Assembly: GCA_934567745.1 (NCBI GenBank)
Contig: CAKTJM010000004.1
Location: 1-30,994 of the forward strand
Reading direction: 5' to 3'
Source of the DNA: an uncultured Eubacteriales bacterium
GTDB taxonomy: Bacteria > Bacillota > Clostridia > Oscillospirales > Oscillospiraceae
Length of the DNA: 30,994 nt
The notes beneath the pieces were generated by a model that was not told the DNA's origin, made no database searches, and saw only the letters and a list, made by a program, of their open reading frames with translations. Of the stretch, positions 1 to 6,899 are shown piece by piece (within the stretch, counting starts at the first letter, position 1; every line of letters starts with the position of its first letter). The position numbers and the translations under genes are program-made.

Positions 1-358
1 GCGCGGCCGCCGGGGTCGGCTGGGCCGCGGGGGCGGTGGGAGCGGTCGGGGCCGCGGGCCGGGACGGCGGTGCGGCCGGGCGCGGGCCCTGGTTGGCGGG
101 CAGCGGACCGTTCGCGGGGAGCGGCCCGGTCGGCCGCATCGTTGGCCGCGAGAGGAGCGGCGTCCCCTGCGGGACGGTGCTCGGCTGCGGGGCCGTCATC
201 GCGGGCTGGACGTCCCCCTGGCCCGCGAGCGGGCCGTCCTCCTCCGGCGGCAGCGGCACGGCGGCCGGGGCCGGGAGGTCCGGGGGCGTGTAATCGGCAT
301 ATTCCCAGAGGATGTCGCCCAAACTAACGTTGTTCTGATCCTGTCTGTCGTCTGACAT
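1..358 (-). CDS. Proline/alanine-rich hypothetical protein (3' part outside window)
   Basis: The reading frame opens at an ATG on the minus strand (358-356) and runs without a stop to the window edge, so only the first 119 codons are visible. A purine-rich GAAAGGGG lies upstream of the ATG. The protein begins MSDDRQDQNN and continues with the short motif SLGDILWEYADYTPPD; after that it is low-complexity, rich in Pro, Ala and Gly, with two PLPAN units. I do not recognise the family. It could be a disordered N-terminal part of a larger envelope or regulatory protein. It starts 32 bases after the rlmB stop in the same direction, so the two are probably co-transcribed. No function can be assigned from the visible part. 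Confidence 0.65.
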   Translation of the reverse strand, partial: MSDDRQDQNNVSLGDILWEYADYTPPDLPAPAAVPLPPEEDGPLAGQGDVQPAMTAPQPSTVPQGTPLLSRPTMRPTGPLPANGPLPANQGPRPAAPPSRPAAPTAPTAPAAQPTPAAA

Positions 359-390
359 GGAGGGGTCCCCTTTCCGATGGGCTGGACGGG

Positions 391-1185
391 TCAGCGGCGC
401 TGGCGCACCGCCTCGTAGAGGAGGATGGCAGCGGCGGCGGAGGCGTTGAGCGAGTTGAGCTTGCCCTTCATGGGGATGGACACCAGGAAGTCGCAGGTGT
501 CCGCCACCAGGCGGCCCATGCCCTCGCCCTCGGAGCCGATCACGATCACGGCCGGGCCGCGCAGGTCGGCGTCGTAGAGCTCCGTGGTCCCGTCGGCGGC
601 GGTGCCGAAGATCCACAGGCCCTCCTTCTTCAGGTCGCGCAGCAGGGTGGGCAGGTTCGGCACCCGGGCCACGGGGATGTGCGAGACGGCCCCGGCGGAG
701 GTCTTGGCCACCACGGCGGTCAGACCGGCGCTGCGGCGCTTGGGGATGATGACCCCATGCGCCCCGGCGCACTCGGCGGTGCGCAGGACCGCGCCGAGGT
801 TGTGCGGGTCGGACAGCTCGTCGCAGACGACGATGAGCGGGGCCTCGCCCTTCTCCCGGGCAGCGGCGAGGATGTCCTCGACGCTGGCGTAGGCGCGCAC
901 GGCGGCCACGGCGATCACGCCCTGGTGGGCGTGGGTGGCGCTCATGCCGTCGAGCTTGTGGCGATCGGCGTCCACGACCACGGTGCCGCGGTCGCGGGCG
1001 AGGGCGGCGATCCGCCCGAGGGCGGCGTCGGCGTCGCCCTTGAGGAGGTAGAGCTTGTCGATGGGCGTCCCGGCGCGCAGGGCCTCCAGCACGGCATTGC
1101 GGCCCTCGATGATGCCGTCGGCGACGGCGTCGTCCCGGTCGCGGCGCGGACGCTCGCGACGGGGCGCGGTCTTCTTGTCTTTCAT
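391..1185 (-). CDS. rlmB: 23S rRNA (guanosine-2'-O)-methyltransferase RlmB, SpoU/TrmH family
   Basis: This 264-residue protein is a SpoU-class SAM-dependent 2'-O-ribose methyltransferase. An Arg/Lys-rich N-terminal tail leads into the substrate-binding L30e-like domain, opening with IIEGRNAVLEAL. The C-terminal knotted catalytic domain shows all three SPOUT motifs: LSDPHNLGAVLRTAECAG (motif 1), VIGSEGEGMGRL (motif 2) and IPMKGKLNSLNASAAAAILL (motif 3). RlmB methylates G2251 (E. coli numbering) of 23S rRNA in the peptidyl-transferase P loop; some family members act on tRNA instead, so the exact target is inferred. ATG start with GGAG seven bases upstream. It is divergent from ftsH and followed by the proline-rich gene. 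Length is normal for the family. Confidence 0.93.
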   Translation of the reverse strand: MKDKKTAPRRERPRRDRDDAVADGIIEGRNAVLEALRAGTPIDKLYLLKGDADAALGRIAALARDRGTVVVDADRHKLDGMSATHAHQGVIAVAAVRAYASVEDILAAAREKGEAPLIVVCDELSDPHNLGAVLRTAECAGAHGVIIPKRRSAGLTAVVAKTSAGAVSHIPVARVPNLPTLLRDLKKEGLWIFGTAADGTTELYDADLRGPAVIVIGSEGEGMGRLVADTCDFLVSIPMKGKLNSLNASAAAAILLYEAVRQRR

Positions 1186-1241
1186 ATGTGGACTCCGTTC
1201 CGGCCAGACGGCCTAGAGGATGAGTTGTCGTATAACGACAT

Positions 1242-1270
1242 ATTATACCACGGTTCGCCCCGGATCGAAA
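1242..1270 (-). promoter_or_regulatory. Promoter for rlmB (extended -10)
   Basis: On the minus strand a perfect TATAAT (1247-1242) is preceded by TGG, an extended -10, with a weak -35 TTTCGA 17 bases upstream. It lies about 55 bases before the rlmB ATG. The -10 is convincing; the -35 is poor. Confidence 0.6.
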
Positions 1271-1324
1271 GCCCTTTTCCCGCCGTATTCATAATTCCTT
1301 TACAGTTCGTCCATGTCTGCTTCC

Positions 1325-1353
1325 TTGCAATAAAGGGGGAAATATGGTACATT
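1325..1353 (+). promoter_or_regulatory. Promoter for ftsH
   Basis: TTGCAA (1325-1330), a 17-base spacer and TACATT (1348-1353) with a TGG extension before the -10. It lies about 55 bases upstream of the ftsH start in an AT-rich stretch. No other good promoter is seen on the plus strand here. Confidence 0.5.
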
Positions 1354-1407
1354 GGACCCAACAACCAAAAAGAACCAAATGAATCCGATACGATGGAGGT
1401 CTGAGCA

Positions 1408-3462
1408 TTGAGTCCCGATCCGAACGATAAGAAAAACAACGATGGTCGCCCGCCGCGCAACCGGCGCGGCCTGCTCATCAGCTCCATCCTCTGGGCGGTG
1501 CTGCTGGTGGTCTTCGGCAACTACCTGATCAGCCAGATCCAGAATGCGGGGACCGTCGAGGTGCCCTATTCCGAGTTCCTGGACATGGTGGAGAAGGGCG
1601 AGGTCGCCACGGTGGAGCTGGACAGCAGCAAATACACCTTCTACCTGACGAAGGACCTGCCCGCCGACGCGGACAGCGAGGACCTGGCCGAGGTCCTGGC
1701 CCAGCAGATGGAGCGCGGCGGCGCGACGCGCTACGTCACGGCGACGCTCACCGGCGCGTCGGACGACGAGCTGATCCCCCTGCTCAAGGAGCACGGGGTC
1801 AAGTTCTTCTCCGAGCTGAAGGACGGCTCGTCGTACTATATCATCTCGATCCTGGCGGGCTATATCCTGCCGATGATCATTTTCGCGGCCTTCATCCTCT
1901 TCATCTTCCGGCGGATGGGCAACGGCGGTCTCGGCGGGGTCGGCAAGGCCAACGCCAAGGTCTATATGGAGCGGACGACCGGCGTGACCTTCGCGGATGT
2001 CGCCGGTCAGGACGAGGCGAAGGAGTCGCTGGCCGAGATCATCGACTTCCTGCACAACCCCGGCAAGTACACCGAGATCGGCGCGAAGCTGCCGAAGGGC
2101 GCGCTGCTCGTCGGCCCGCCGGGCACCGGCAAGACCCTGCTCGCCAAGGCCGTGGCGGGCGAGGCGAACGTCCCGTTCTTCTCCATCTCCGGCTCCGATT
2201 TCGTGGAGATGTTCGTGGGCGTGGGCGCGTCCCGCGTGCGCGACCTGTTCAAGGAGGCCGCCAAGGTGGCCCCGTGCATCGTGTTCATCGACGAGATCGA
2301 CACGATCGGCAAGTCCCGCGACGGCGGCCGCTTCGGCGGCAACGACGAGCGGGAGCAGACCCTCAACCAGCTCCTGGCGGAGATGGACGGCTTCGACCCG
2401 ACGAAGGGCATCATCCTCCTGGCCGCGACGAACCGGCCGGAGGTGCTGGACCAGGCGCTGCTGCGCCCGGGCCGCTTCGACCGGCGGATCACGATCGACC
2501 GGCCGAACCTGGCGGGCCGTCTGGCGACGCTGCAGGTCCACACGCGGCGGATCCGGCTGGCCGAGGACGTGGACCTGAAGAAGGTCGCGCTGGCCACGGC
2601 GGGCTGCGTCGGCGCGGACCTGGCCAACCTGGTCAACGAGGCCGCTCTGCGCGCCGTGCGCCTGGGGCGCAAGGCCGTGGCGCAGGAGGACCTGCTGGCG
2701 GCGTTCGAGCTGGTCATCGCGGGCACGGAGAAGAAGGGCAGCGTGCTGACCGAGTTCGAGAAGAAGCTCGTGGCGTACCACGAGGTCGGCCACGCGATGG
2801 TGGCCTATCAGCAGAAGAACACCGAGCCGGTGCAGAAGATCACCATCGTCCCGCACACGCAGGGCTCGCTGGGCTACACGCTCCTGATGCCCGAGGAGGA
2901 CAAGACGGAGCTGCGCACCCGCGACGAGCTGATGGCGCGGATCGCGGTGTCGATGGGCGGCCGCGCGGCCGAGGAGGTCGTGCTGCACACGATGACCAAC
3001 GGCGCGGCGCAGGACATCCAGGACGCGACGTCCGTGGCGCGGAACATGGTGGCGATGTACGGCATGAGCGACCGCTTCGGGATGATGGCGCTGGCGTCCA
3101 AGCGCAGCCAGTATCTCGACGGCGGCTACGGCATGGACTGTGCCCAGGACACGGCGGCGGCGCTGGACGAGGCGGTCCGTCAGATCCTCGACGAGTGCTA
3201 CGACACGGCGGTGTCGATCCTGGAGGAGTGCCGTGCGGACATGGACAAGGTCGTGGCCTACCTCCTGGAGAAGGAGACGATCACGGGCGCCGAGATGGTC
3301 GCGATCATCGAGGGCCGCGACCCCGCCGAGGTGGACGCGCCCCATCTGGCCGCCCCGGCCCGGCAGACGCCCCCTGCACAGGAGAGCGCGCCGGTCCAGG
3401 AGCCGACGCCGACCGAGCCGTCCGACCGGATGTCGGAGGACGGACACGACGACGAGACATGA
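1408..3462 (+). CDS. ftsH: ATP-dependent zinc metalloprotease FtsH
   Basis: FtsH is a membrane-anchored hexameric AAA+ protease that extracts and degrades membrane and regulatory proteins. The 684 residues contain TM1 (about 21-41), an extracytoplasmic domain, TM2 (about 146-168), the AAA module with Walker A GPPGTGKT (236-243), Walker B IVFIDEID (D295/E296), the second region of homology ending RPGRFDRRI, and the M41 protease domain with zinc motif HEVGH (458-462) and third ligand D536 in [10 protein letters not shown]. The usual motif is HEAGH; the Ala-to-Val change is outside the catalytic residues. The C-terminus is a Pro/Glu-rich tail. The start is TTG, chosen because GGAGGT sits seven bases upstream and no in-frame ATG is nearby. 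Divergent from rlmB and ended by a strong terminator, so probably monocistronic. Confidence 0.97.
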   Translation: MSPDPNDKKNNDGRPPRNRRGLLISSILWAVLLVVFGNYLISQIQNAGTVEVPYSEFLDMVEKGEVATVELDSSKYTFYLTKDLPADADSEDLAEVLAQQMERGGATRYVTATLTGASDDELIPLLKEHGVKFFSELKDGSSYYIISILAGYILPMIIFAAFILFIFRRMGNGGLGGVGKANAKVYMERTTGVTFADVAGQDEAKESLAEIIDFLHNPGKYTEIGAKLPKGALLVGPPGTGKTLLAKAVAGEANVPFFSISGSDFVEMFVGVGASRVRDLFKEAAKVAPCIVFIDEIDTIGKSRDGGRFGGNDEREQTLNQLLAEMDGFDPTKGIILLAATNRPEVLDQALLRPGRFDRRITIDRPNLAGRLATLQVHTRRIRLAEDVDLKKVALATAGCVGADLANLVNEAALRAVRLGRKAVAQEDLLAAFELVIAGTEKKGSVLTEFEKKLVAYHEVGHAMVAYQQKNTEPVQKITIVPHTQGSLGYTLLMPEEDKTELRTRDELMARIAVSMGGRAAEEVVLHTMTNGAAQDIQDATSVARNMVAMYGMSDRFGMMALASKRSQYLDGGYGMDCAQDTAAALDEAVRQILDECYDTAVSILEECRADMDKVVAYLLEKETITGAEMVAIIEGRDPAEVDAPHLAAPARQTPPAQESAPVQEPTPTEPSDRMSEDGHDDET

Positions 3463-3472
3463 ACACGCGAAA

Positions 3473-3500
3473 GTCCCTGACCATTGGTCAGGGACTTTTT
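3473..3500 (+). terminator. Rho-independent terminator of ftsH
   Basis: A 10-bp perfect stem (3473-3482 with 3486-3495) with loop ATT is followed by TTTTT, ten bases after the ftsH stop. Confidence 0.9.
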
Positions 3501-3506
3501 CTCTCC

Positions 3507-3535
3507 TTGACAGGTGCGGAGGACTCTGTTATCGT
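3507..3535 (+). promoter_or_regulatory. SigA-type promoter for the 89-residue gene
   Basis: Perfect -35 TTGACA (3507-3512), 17-base spacer, -10 TATCGT (3530-3535), directly downstream of the ftsH terminator and about 43 bases before the next ATG. Confidence 0.7.
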
Positions 3536-3577
3536 GGAGGCAGAGACATATAGGCGAGCAGGATAAGGAGGACCATC

Positions 3578-3847
3578 ATGATCCACATCTGGGAACGCTG
3601 TGAGCTGGCCGCCCTCTTCGACCTCGACCGCGTGGAGTCCGTCCGGCGGGCGCTGTCCGCCGCGCAGATCCCGCACAGGGTCAAGACCATCGACCGCAAC
3701 GCCCCCTCGCTCTTCAGCCGGGGCAGCCGCGAGCGCAGCGGGACGCTGTTCCAGGACATGGGACAGTCCTGGTACTATGTCCTCTACGTCAGGCGCGCTG
3801 ACCTCGCCCGGGCGCAGGCCTGCGCGGACCTTGGCCCGATCCGCTGA
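3578..3847 (+). CDS. Small hypothetical protein, DUF2007-like
   Basis: This 89-residue soluble protein has no signal peptide or membrane segment. The pattern (N-terminal strand, helix DLDRVESVRRALSAAQIP, then a later YYVLYVRRADLARAQAC segment) resembles the ferredoxin-like DUF2007 fold, whose role is unknown; this match is from memory of the pattern, not a search. AAGGAGG lies eight bases upstream of the ATG, giving an unambiguous start. It has its own promoter and a downstream hairpin, so it appears monocistronic. Base composition matches its neighbours. I cannot assign a function. Confidence 0.75.
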   Translation: MIHIWERCELAALFDLDRVESVRRALSAAQIPHRVKTIDRNAPSLFSRGSRERSGTLFQDMGQSWYYVLYVRRADLARAQACADLGPIR

Positions 3848-3878
3848 CCGCGCCCGATCATACCGACCACGATACGAC

Positions 3879-3910
3879 GAGCCGGAGCGCACGCGCTCCG
3901 GCTCTGTTCC
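3879..3910 (+). terminator. Probable terminator hairpin after the 89-residue gene
   Basis: An 11-bp perfect stem (3879-3889 with 3894-3904) with loop CACG, followed only by TGTTCC, so the U-tract is weak. Confidence 0.5.
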
Positions 3911-3914
3911 CATC

Positions 3915-3943
3915 TTGTCAGACTCGTCCCGCTCCTGTATCAT
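3915..3943 (+). promoter_or_regulatory. Promoter for the activase-like gene
   Basis: TTGTCA (3915-3920), 17-base spacer, TATCAT (3938-3943); five of six matches in each box. It is 28 bases before the next ATG, with AAAGGAGG between them. Confidence 0.75.
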
Positions 3944-3971
3944 CAGGGGGAGGGGAAAGGAGGGACCGCCC

Positions 3972-5219
3972 ATGTATCAGATCCACGAGGAGCGTCAGCC
4001 GGGGCAGATCGCGCTCCTGATCCCCGCCATGCTGGACGACCACTTCCCGCTGCTGCGGTATGCGTTCTTCTCCCCGCGCTACTGGCCGGTGATCCTGACG
4101 AACACGGAGCACATCGCGGAGACGGGCCTGCGGTACGTCCACAACGACATGTGCTATCCCTTCCACCTGATCGTGGGCCAGATGATCGAGGCCCTGCGCA
4201 GCGGGCGATACGACCCGGCCGAGACGGCGCTGCTCATGCCGACGGTGGGGGACTCCTGCCGGGGGTCGAACTTCGCCGCGCTCCTGCGGAAGGCGGTCGC
4301 GGCGGCGGGCTTCCCCACGGTGCGGGTGCTGACGCTCAACACCAAGGGGATCGACCGGGCCAACGCGATGCACGTGGGGCCTGGCATGGTCTGGCGGGCG
4401 CTGTTCGGGCTGTACTACGGGGACCTGCTCCTCCTGCTGACCCACCAGGTCCGCCCCTTCGAGCGGGACCCCGGCGCGACGGAGGCCCTGCGGGCGGGAT
4501 GGACCGCGCGGCTGGCCGAGGAGCTGAGGACCGGGCGGCATTTGACGCTGCGCGCGATGAAGGCGCGCTTCCGCGCGGCGGCGCGGGACTTCGCCCAACT
4601 CCCCCGGCGGGACGGGCCGCAGCGGTCGGTCGCGCTGGTGGGGGAGTACTACAGCAAATACTGCGCGCTGGGCAACTGGGACATGGTGGCCTTCCTGGAG
4701 GAGGAGGGCTGGGCCTGCCGCCTGGCCGGGATGAGCTGGTACGTGCGGTACTACATCGACAACCAGATCGCCGCGGGTGGGCCGCTGGCCCCCGGCTGGC
4801 GGGCGGTGGACCGGCTGTTCCGCCACCTACAGGAGGCGCTGATCGCCGCCCTGCGGGAGAACGGCTTTGCGGTGATGGACGAGCTGGGCGCGCTCCGGCG
4901 GCAGGTGCAGGAGCGCCTGGGCATCCAGGTGCGCGTGGCCGACGGCTGGTGCATCGCGGCGGAGCTGCTGGGCCACGTGGGCAGCGGGTGCGACCGCGTG
5001 CTCGCGGTCCAGCCGTTCGGGTGTCTGGCGGGGCACGTGTGCGGCCAGGGCATCTACGCCGCCCTGGTGCGGCAGCTGCCGGGCGTCCGGCTCATCAGCG
5101 TGGAGACCGATGCCAGCACGGCGCGGTCGCAGGTCTACGGCCGCGTCAGGCTGCTGCTGGAGGGCGAAAAAAGGCTGCCCCGCACAGGACGGGACAGCAA
5201 GGAATGGAAAGGATCTTGA
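3972..5219 (+). CDS. Stand-alone CoA-enzyme-activase-like protein (COG3581 / 2-hydroxyacyl-CoA dehydratase superfamily)
   Basis: The 415-residue cytoplasmic protein resembles the C-terminal (COG3581-like) part of the large BcrAD/BadFG-type activase fusions found in many Clostridia. Diagnostic stretches are YVHNDMCYPFHLIVGQMIEA (C61), LMPTVGDSCRGSNF (C96), GEYYSKYCALGNWD and VQPFGCLAGHVCGQG (C351, C357). The conserved cysteines are compatible with an iron-sulfur cluster, as in 2-hydroxyacyl-CoA dehydratase subunits. The ATPase/activase domain that usually precedes this region is absent, and no partner gene is adjacent. Family members have no established substrate, so calling it a dehydratase would overreach. 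ATG chosen because GGAAAGGAGG is just upstream; the open frame extends further 5' but without a ribosome site. It has its own promoter. Confidence 0.75.
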   Translation: MYQIHEERQPGQIALLIPAMLDDHFPLLRYAFFSPRYWPVILTNTEHIAETGLRYVHNDMCYPFHLIVGQMIEALRSGRYDPAETALLMPTVGDSCRGSNFAALLRKAVAAAGFPTVRVLTLNTKGIDRANAMHVGPGMVWRALFGLYYGDLLLLLTHQVRPFERDPGATEALRAGWTARLAEELRTGRHLTLRAMKARFRAAARDFAQLPRRDGPQRSVALVGEYYSKYCALGNWDMVAFLEEEGWACRLAGMSWYVRYYIDNQIAAGGPLAPGWRAVDRLFRHLQEALIAALRENGFAVMDELGALRRQVQERLGIQVRVADGWCIAAELLGHVGSGCDRVLAVQPFGCLAGHVCGQGIYAALVRQLPGVRLISVETDASTARSQVYGRVRLLLEGEKRLPRTGRDSKEWKGS

Positions 5220-5285
5220 CGTCTGCGGGCCCGACCGGCGGACGCGCAGACGGACAGGAGGCGATGATGGAGGTACGGGGTCGGA

Positions 5286-5489
5286 TCATGCCGCCGTGCG
5301 GCACCAGATGGTCCAGCCCCATTCGTTCGGGGCCTCGTGCGTGGGGGCGGCCGTGGGGAAGAGGATGACGTTGCCCTCCCGGCGGACGTCCTCGTCCGCG
5401 AGCCAGACCGGCCTTCGGACATACTGCGGGGCCTTCGGCATCGGGAGCTCCAACCGGGCTCCCGACCGGCCATATCGACTTTCAAACAT
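5286..5489 (-). CDS. Small hypothetical protein, 67 residues
   Basis: A short minus-strand frame with an excellent ribosome site (AGGAGG, eight bases before ATG). The protein is soluble and mixed in composition, beginning MFESRYGRSG and ending EWGWTIWCRTAA; I recognise no family. The overlapping frames are Arg/Ser/Pro-rich shadows, whereas this one has a normal residue balance. It lies convergent to the activase-like gene and in the same direction as the XRE gene upstream. Its 5' leader overlaps the promoter and start of the candidate small RNA on the opposite strand. Function unknown. Confidence 0.55.
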   Translation of the reverse strand: MFESRYGRSGARLELPMPKAPQYVRRPVWLADEDVRREGNVILFPTAAPTHEAPNEWGWTIWCRTAA

Positions 5490-5518
5490 TGATTTTTCCT
5501 CCTATTTTATGATATGAT
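5489..5518 (+). promoter_or_regulatory. Plus-strand promoter of the candidate small RNA
   Basis: TTGATT (5489-5494), 18-base spacer, TATGAT (5513-5518; five of six). No ORF with a ribosome site follows on this strand, but an intrinsic terminator does, about 80 bases on. The -35 touches the start codon of the opposing 67-residue gene. Confidence 0.5.
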
Positions 5519-5523
5519 AGGAG

Positions 5524-5600
5524 AGTAGTTATCTTACCCGGATCAACTACTCGACCCCTTAAAGCCGCTCCGGTGTTCCCGCGCCGGGGCGGTCGTTTTC
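5524..5600 (+). ncRNA. Candidate small (antisense) RNA of about 75 nt
   Basis: Between the TATGAT box and a T-run are two hairpins: an 8-bp stem (5523-5530 with 5545-5552) and a 9-10-bp GC-rich stem (5564-5573 with 5584-5593, one or two G-T pairs) followed by CGTTTTC. The spacing promoter, hairpin, terminator with no coding frame suggests a short structured RNA. It lies opposite the leader of the 67-residue gene and the 3' untranslated region of the tail-anchored XRE gene (stop at 5605), an arrangement reminiscent of type I antitoxins. This is inference; no known RNA family is recognised. Confidence 0.4.
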
Positions 5601-5604
5601 TGAC

Positions 5605-6024
5605 TCAGTGTCGGAACCAACCGACGTTCCCATTGAGGATGTCCACGAGCATCAAGACGATGATGAACGAGATCGCTGCGAGCATCACGATGAAATACGT
5701 TCGTTTTTGCCGCCGTTCATATGCCAGATGCTCCAGGAGCTCTTTGATCCTCTCAAGGTACATGGCTTCGATCTTGTCGAGCAGAGCGCCCATTTCCGCG
5801 TCTTCCTCCTTCGCGTCATCGACACACTCCGTGGCTCTCGCCGCGGTCTCCAAGTGTGCGATCGCCTTGTCCGCGACAGAGGACGGGGGATCGATCTCGC
5901 CGCTCAAATATCTGCTCATGCTGCTTTTTGATACATGGCAGGCTGTTGCAAGTTCCGTAACGGACATCCTACAACGGTCTCTCATGCGTTTTGCCTTGAG
6001 CTGGAACGGTTCGTCCTGTTCCAA
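5605..6024 (-). CDS. XRE-type HTH protein with C-terminal membrane anchor
   Basis: 139 residues from the chosen TTG start. Residues about 9-60 form a Cro/CI-like helix-turn-helix (MSVTELATACHVSKSSMSRY is the core). Then comes a charged, probably coiled helix (EMGALLDKIEAMYLERIKEL), and a single TM segment near residues 110-130 (YFIVMLAAISFIIVLMLVDI) with a short tail, giving a tail-anchored DNA-binding protein. The TTG start is preferred because AAAGGAGG lies nine bases upstream; an in-frame ATG ten codons earlier (6054) has no ribosome site. Repeated sequences upstream could be its operator. It probably acts as a membrane-tethered local regulator, but the signal and target are not visible. 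The hydrophobic tail next to an antisense-RNA candidate also resembles small type I toxins. Confidence 0.7.
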   Translation of the reverse strand: MEQDEPFQLKAKRMRDRCRMSVTELATACHVSKSSMSRYLSGEIDPPSSVADKAIAHLETAARATECVDDAKEEDAEMGALLDKIEAMYLERIKELLEHLAYERRQKRTYFIVMLAAISFIIVLMLVDILNGNVGWFRH

Positions 6025-6080
6025 GCATCCTCTCCTCCTTTCCTGTTTTTCCATATCTGGGACGATCGTTGCACCGTGCT

Positions 6081-6160
6081 GCAGGATCGGTGCCCCTGTG
6101 GGACACGATCGCAGGATCGGGGCTCGACTTCCCAGACCAACTGTGGTATGGTGGCCACAG
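6081..6160. promoter_or_regulatory. Operator-like repeats upstream of the tail-anchored XRE gene
   Basis: Perfect 10-bp direct repeats GCAGGATCGG at 6081-6090 and 6111-6120 are 30 bases apart (about three helical turns), each near a GGGAC(AC)GATCG element. An inverted repeat CTGTGG/CCACAG (6141-6146, 6155-6160) follows. The cluster lies directly upstream of the XRE gene, as expected for autoregulation. No convincing -35/-10 pair was found here. Confidence 0.35.
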
Positions 6161-6305
6161 AGGATAACGAAAGAAAACCGATGGGACCTGAGAGTGGGGG
6201 AACTACCATATCTTGGGGGCTATCATAAGAGGGCTCGAAATGAAGAATCTAAAACGCGTCAGCGACTATCTGGACAGCCTGAAGAACGCTGACCGGATCA
6301 AAGCA

Positions 6306-6680
6306 CTACTCGCCCTTTCGCTCGAACCAGGCGTCGAGCATCCCGGCCCAGTGGATCAGGAAAGCGGCCTGCGCCTCGGTGATGTCTTCACCCGGCGCGA
6401 GATAGCCGCGGTCCACGAGTAAGCGCGCGAGCCATCGTTCGGTGTCCTCCGGCTCGTCCTGCGGGGCGGGGCGGGGCACCAGCTCTTCGGGCGGCTGGCA
6501 GAGATCGTTCGTGGTGAAGCCCATCGCCTGAGTCACGCGCTGTATCGTCTGGAACGAGGGGTTCTTCGTGACCCCGGCGAACAGCTTCACCAACGTTGGC
6601 TCCGGCACGCCGGAACGCCTTGCGATCTCGGCGGTGGTCATCCCGGAGGCCTTCTTCATCTTTGTCAGTGTCTCGAGCAT
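6306..6680 (-). CDS. XRE-family HTH transcriptional regulator
   Basis: A 124-residue cytoplasmic protein with an N-terminal Cro/CI helix-turn-helix over about residues 1-60 (MTTAEIARRSGVPEPTLVKL, then SFQTIQRVTQAMGF). An acidic, Pro-rich linker follows, then a C-terminal helical part (ERWLARLLVDRGYLAPGEDI) that may dimerise or sense a ligand. ATG start with GAGAGGTGG upstream. Such small regulators are typical of prophage or integrative-element remnants and of stand-alone repressors; no integrase, excisionase or phage structural gene is present here. It has its own promoter and points the same way as the tail-anchored XRE gene 280 bases downstream. Confidence 0.85.
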   Translation of the reverse strand: MLETLTKMKKASGMTTAEIARRSGVPEPTLVKLFAGVTKNPSFQTIQRVTQAMGFTTNDLCQPPEELVPRPAPQDEPEDTERWLARLLVDRGYLAPGEDITEAQAAFLIHWAGMLDAWFERKGE

Positions 6681-6702
6681 CGGACCACCTCTCTATGGCC
6701 CT

Positions 6703-6731
6703 ACTATACCACGGACGGTCATAGAGTGCAA
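6703..6731 (-). promoter_or_regulatory. Promoter for the 124-residue XRE gene
   Basis: On the minus strand TTGCAC (6731-6726), 17-base spacer, TATAGT (6708-6703) with a TGG extended -10. It lies 23 bases before the ATG and an AT-rich stretch precedes it. Confidence 0.6.
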
Positions 6732-6794
6732 GTAAAATTTTCCATTTTAGGTAATATTTTTGAAGAAAATGGTCTTTCTGATGCAGCGGGGCCG

Positions 6795-6820
6795 AAAAAA
6801 CTACCGTCCACGGTAGTTTT
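6795..6820 (-). terminator. Second terminator-like hairpin downstream of the lipid kinase
   Basis: A 10-bp stem (6797-6806 with 6811-6820) and loop TCCA; on the minus strand it is followed by a six-T run, on the plus strand by four T. It sits upstream of the XRE promoter and may insulate it. Confidence 0.6.
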
Positions 6821-6836
6821 GAGGGGCCAAACACGG

Positions 6837-6868
6837 AAAAACGAGCCGTCTGGGGATCCAGACGGCTC
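6837..6868 (-). terminator. Rho-independent terminator of the lipid kinase gene
   Basis: An 11-bp perfect stem (6843-6853 with 6858-6868) with a 4-base loop; on the minus strand it is followed by GTTTTT. It lies about 30 bases past the kinase stop. Confidence 0.85.
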
Positions 6869-6899
6869 GTTTGGTGTCCTTGGTGCAGCAGGGATCGCG

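Noticed and set aside
1300..3447. Long minus-strand open frame opposite ftsH (715 codons).
   Set aside because: It is an Arg/His/Leu-rich antisense shadow of ftsH caused by high GC; no family pattern and no ribosome site.
5220..5252. CGTCTGCG/CGCAGACG inverted repeat just after the activase-like gene.
   Set aside because: An 8-bp stem with a 17-base loop and no T-run on either strand; it may slow decay of the transcript but is not a clear terminator.
6240..6422. Plus-strand frame starting MKNLKRVSDYLDSLKNADRI with an AGAGGG ribosome-like site.
   Set aside because: Only the first 22 codons are free of the minus-strand XRE gene; the rest runs antisense through it. No promoter is convincing. 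It might be a remnant, but support is too weak to call.
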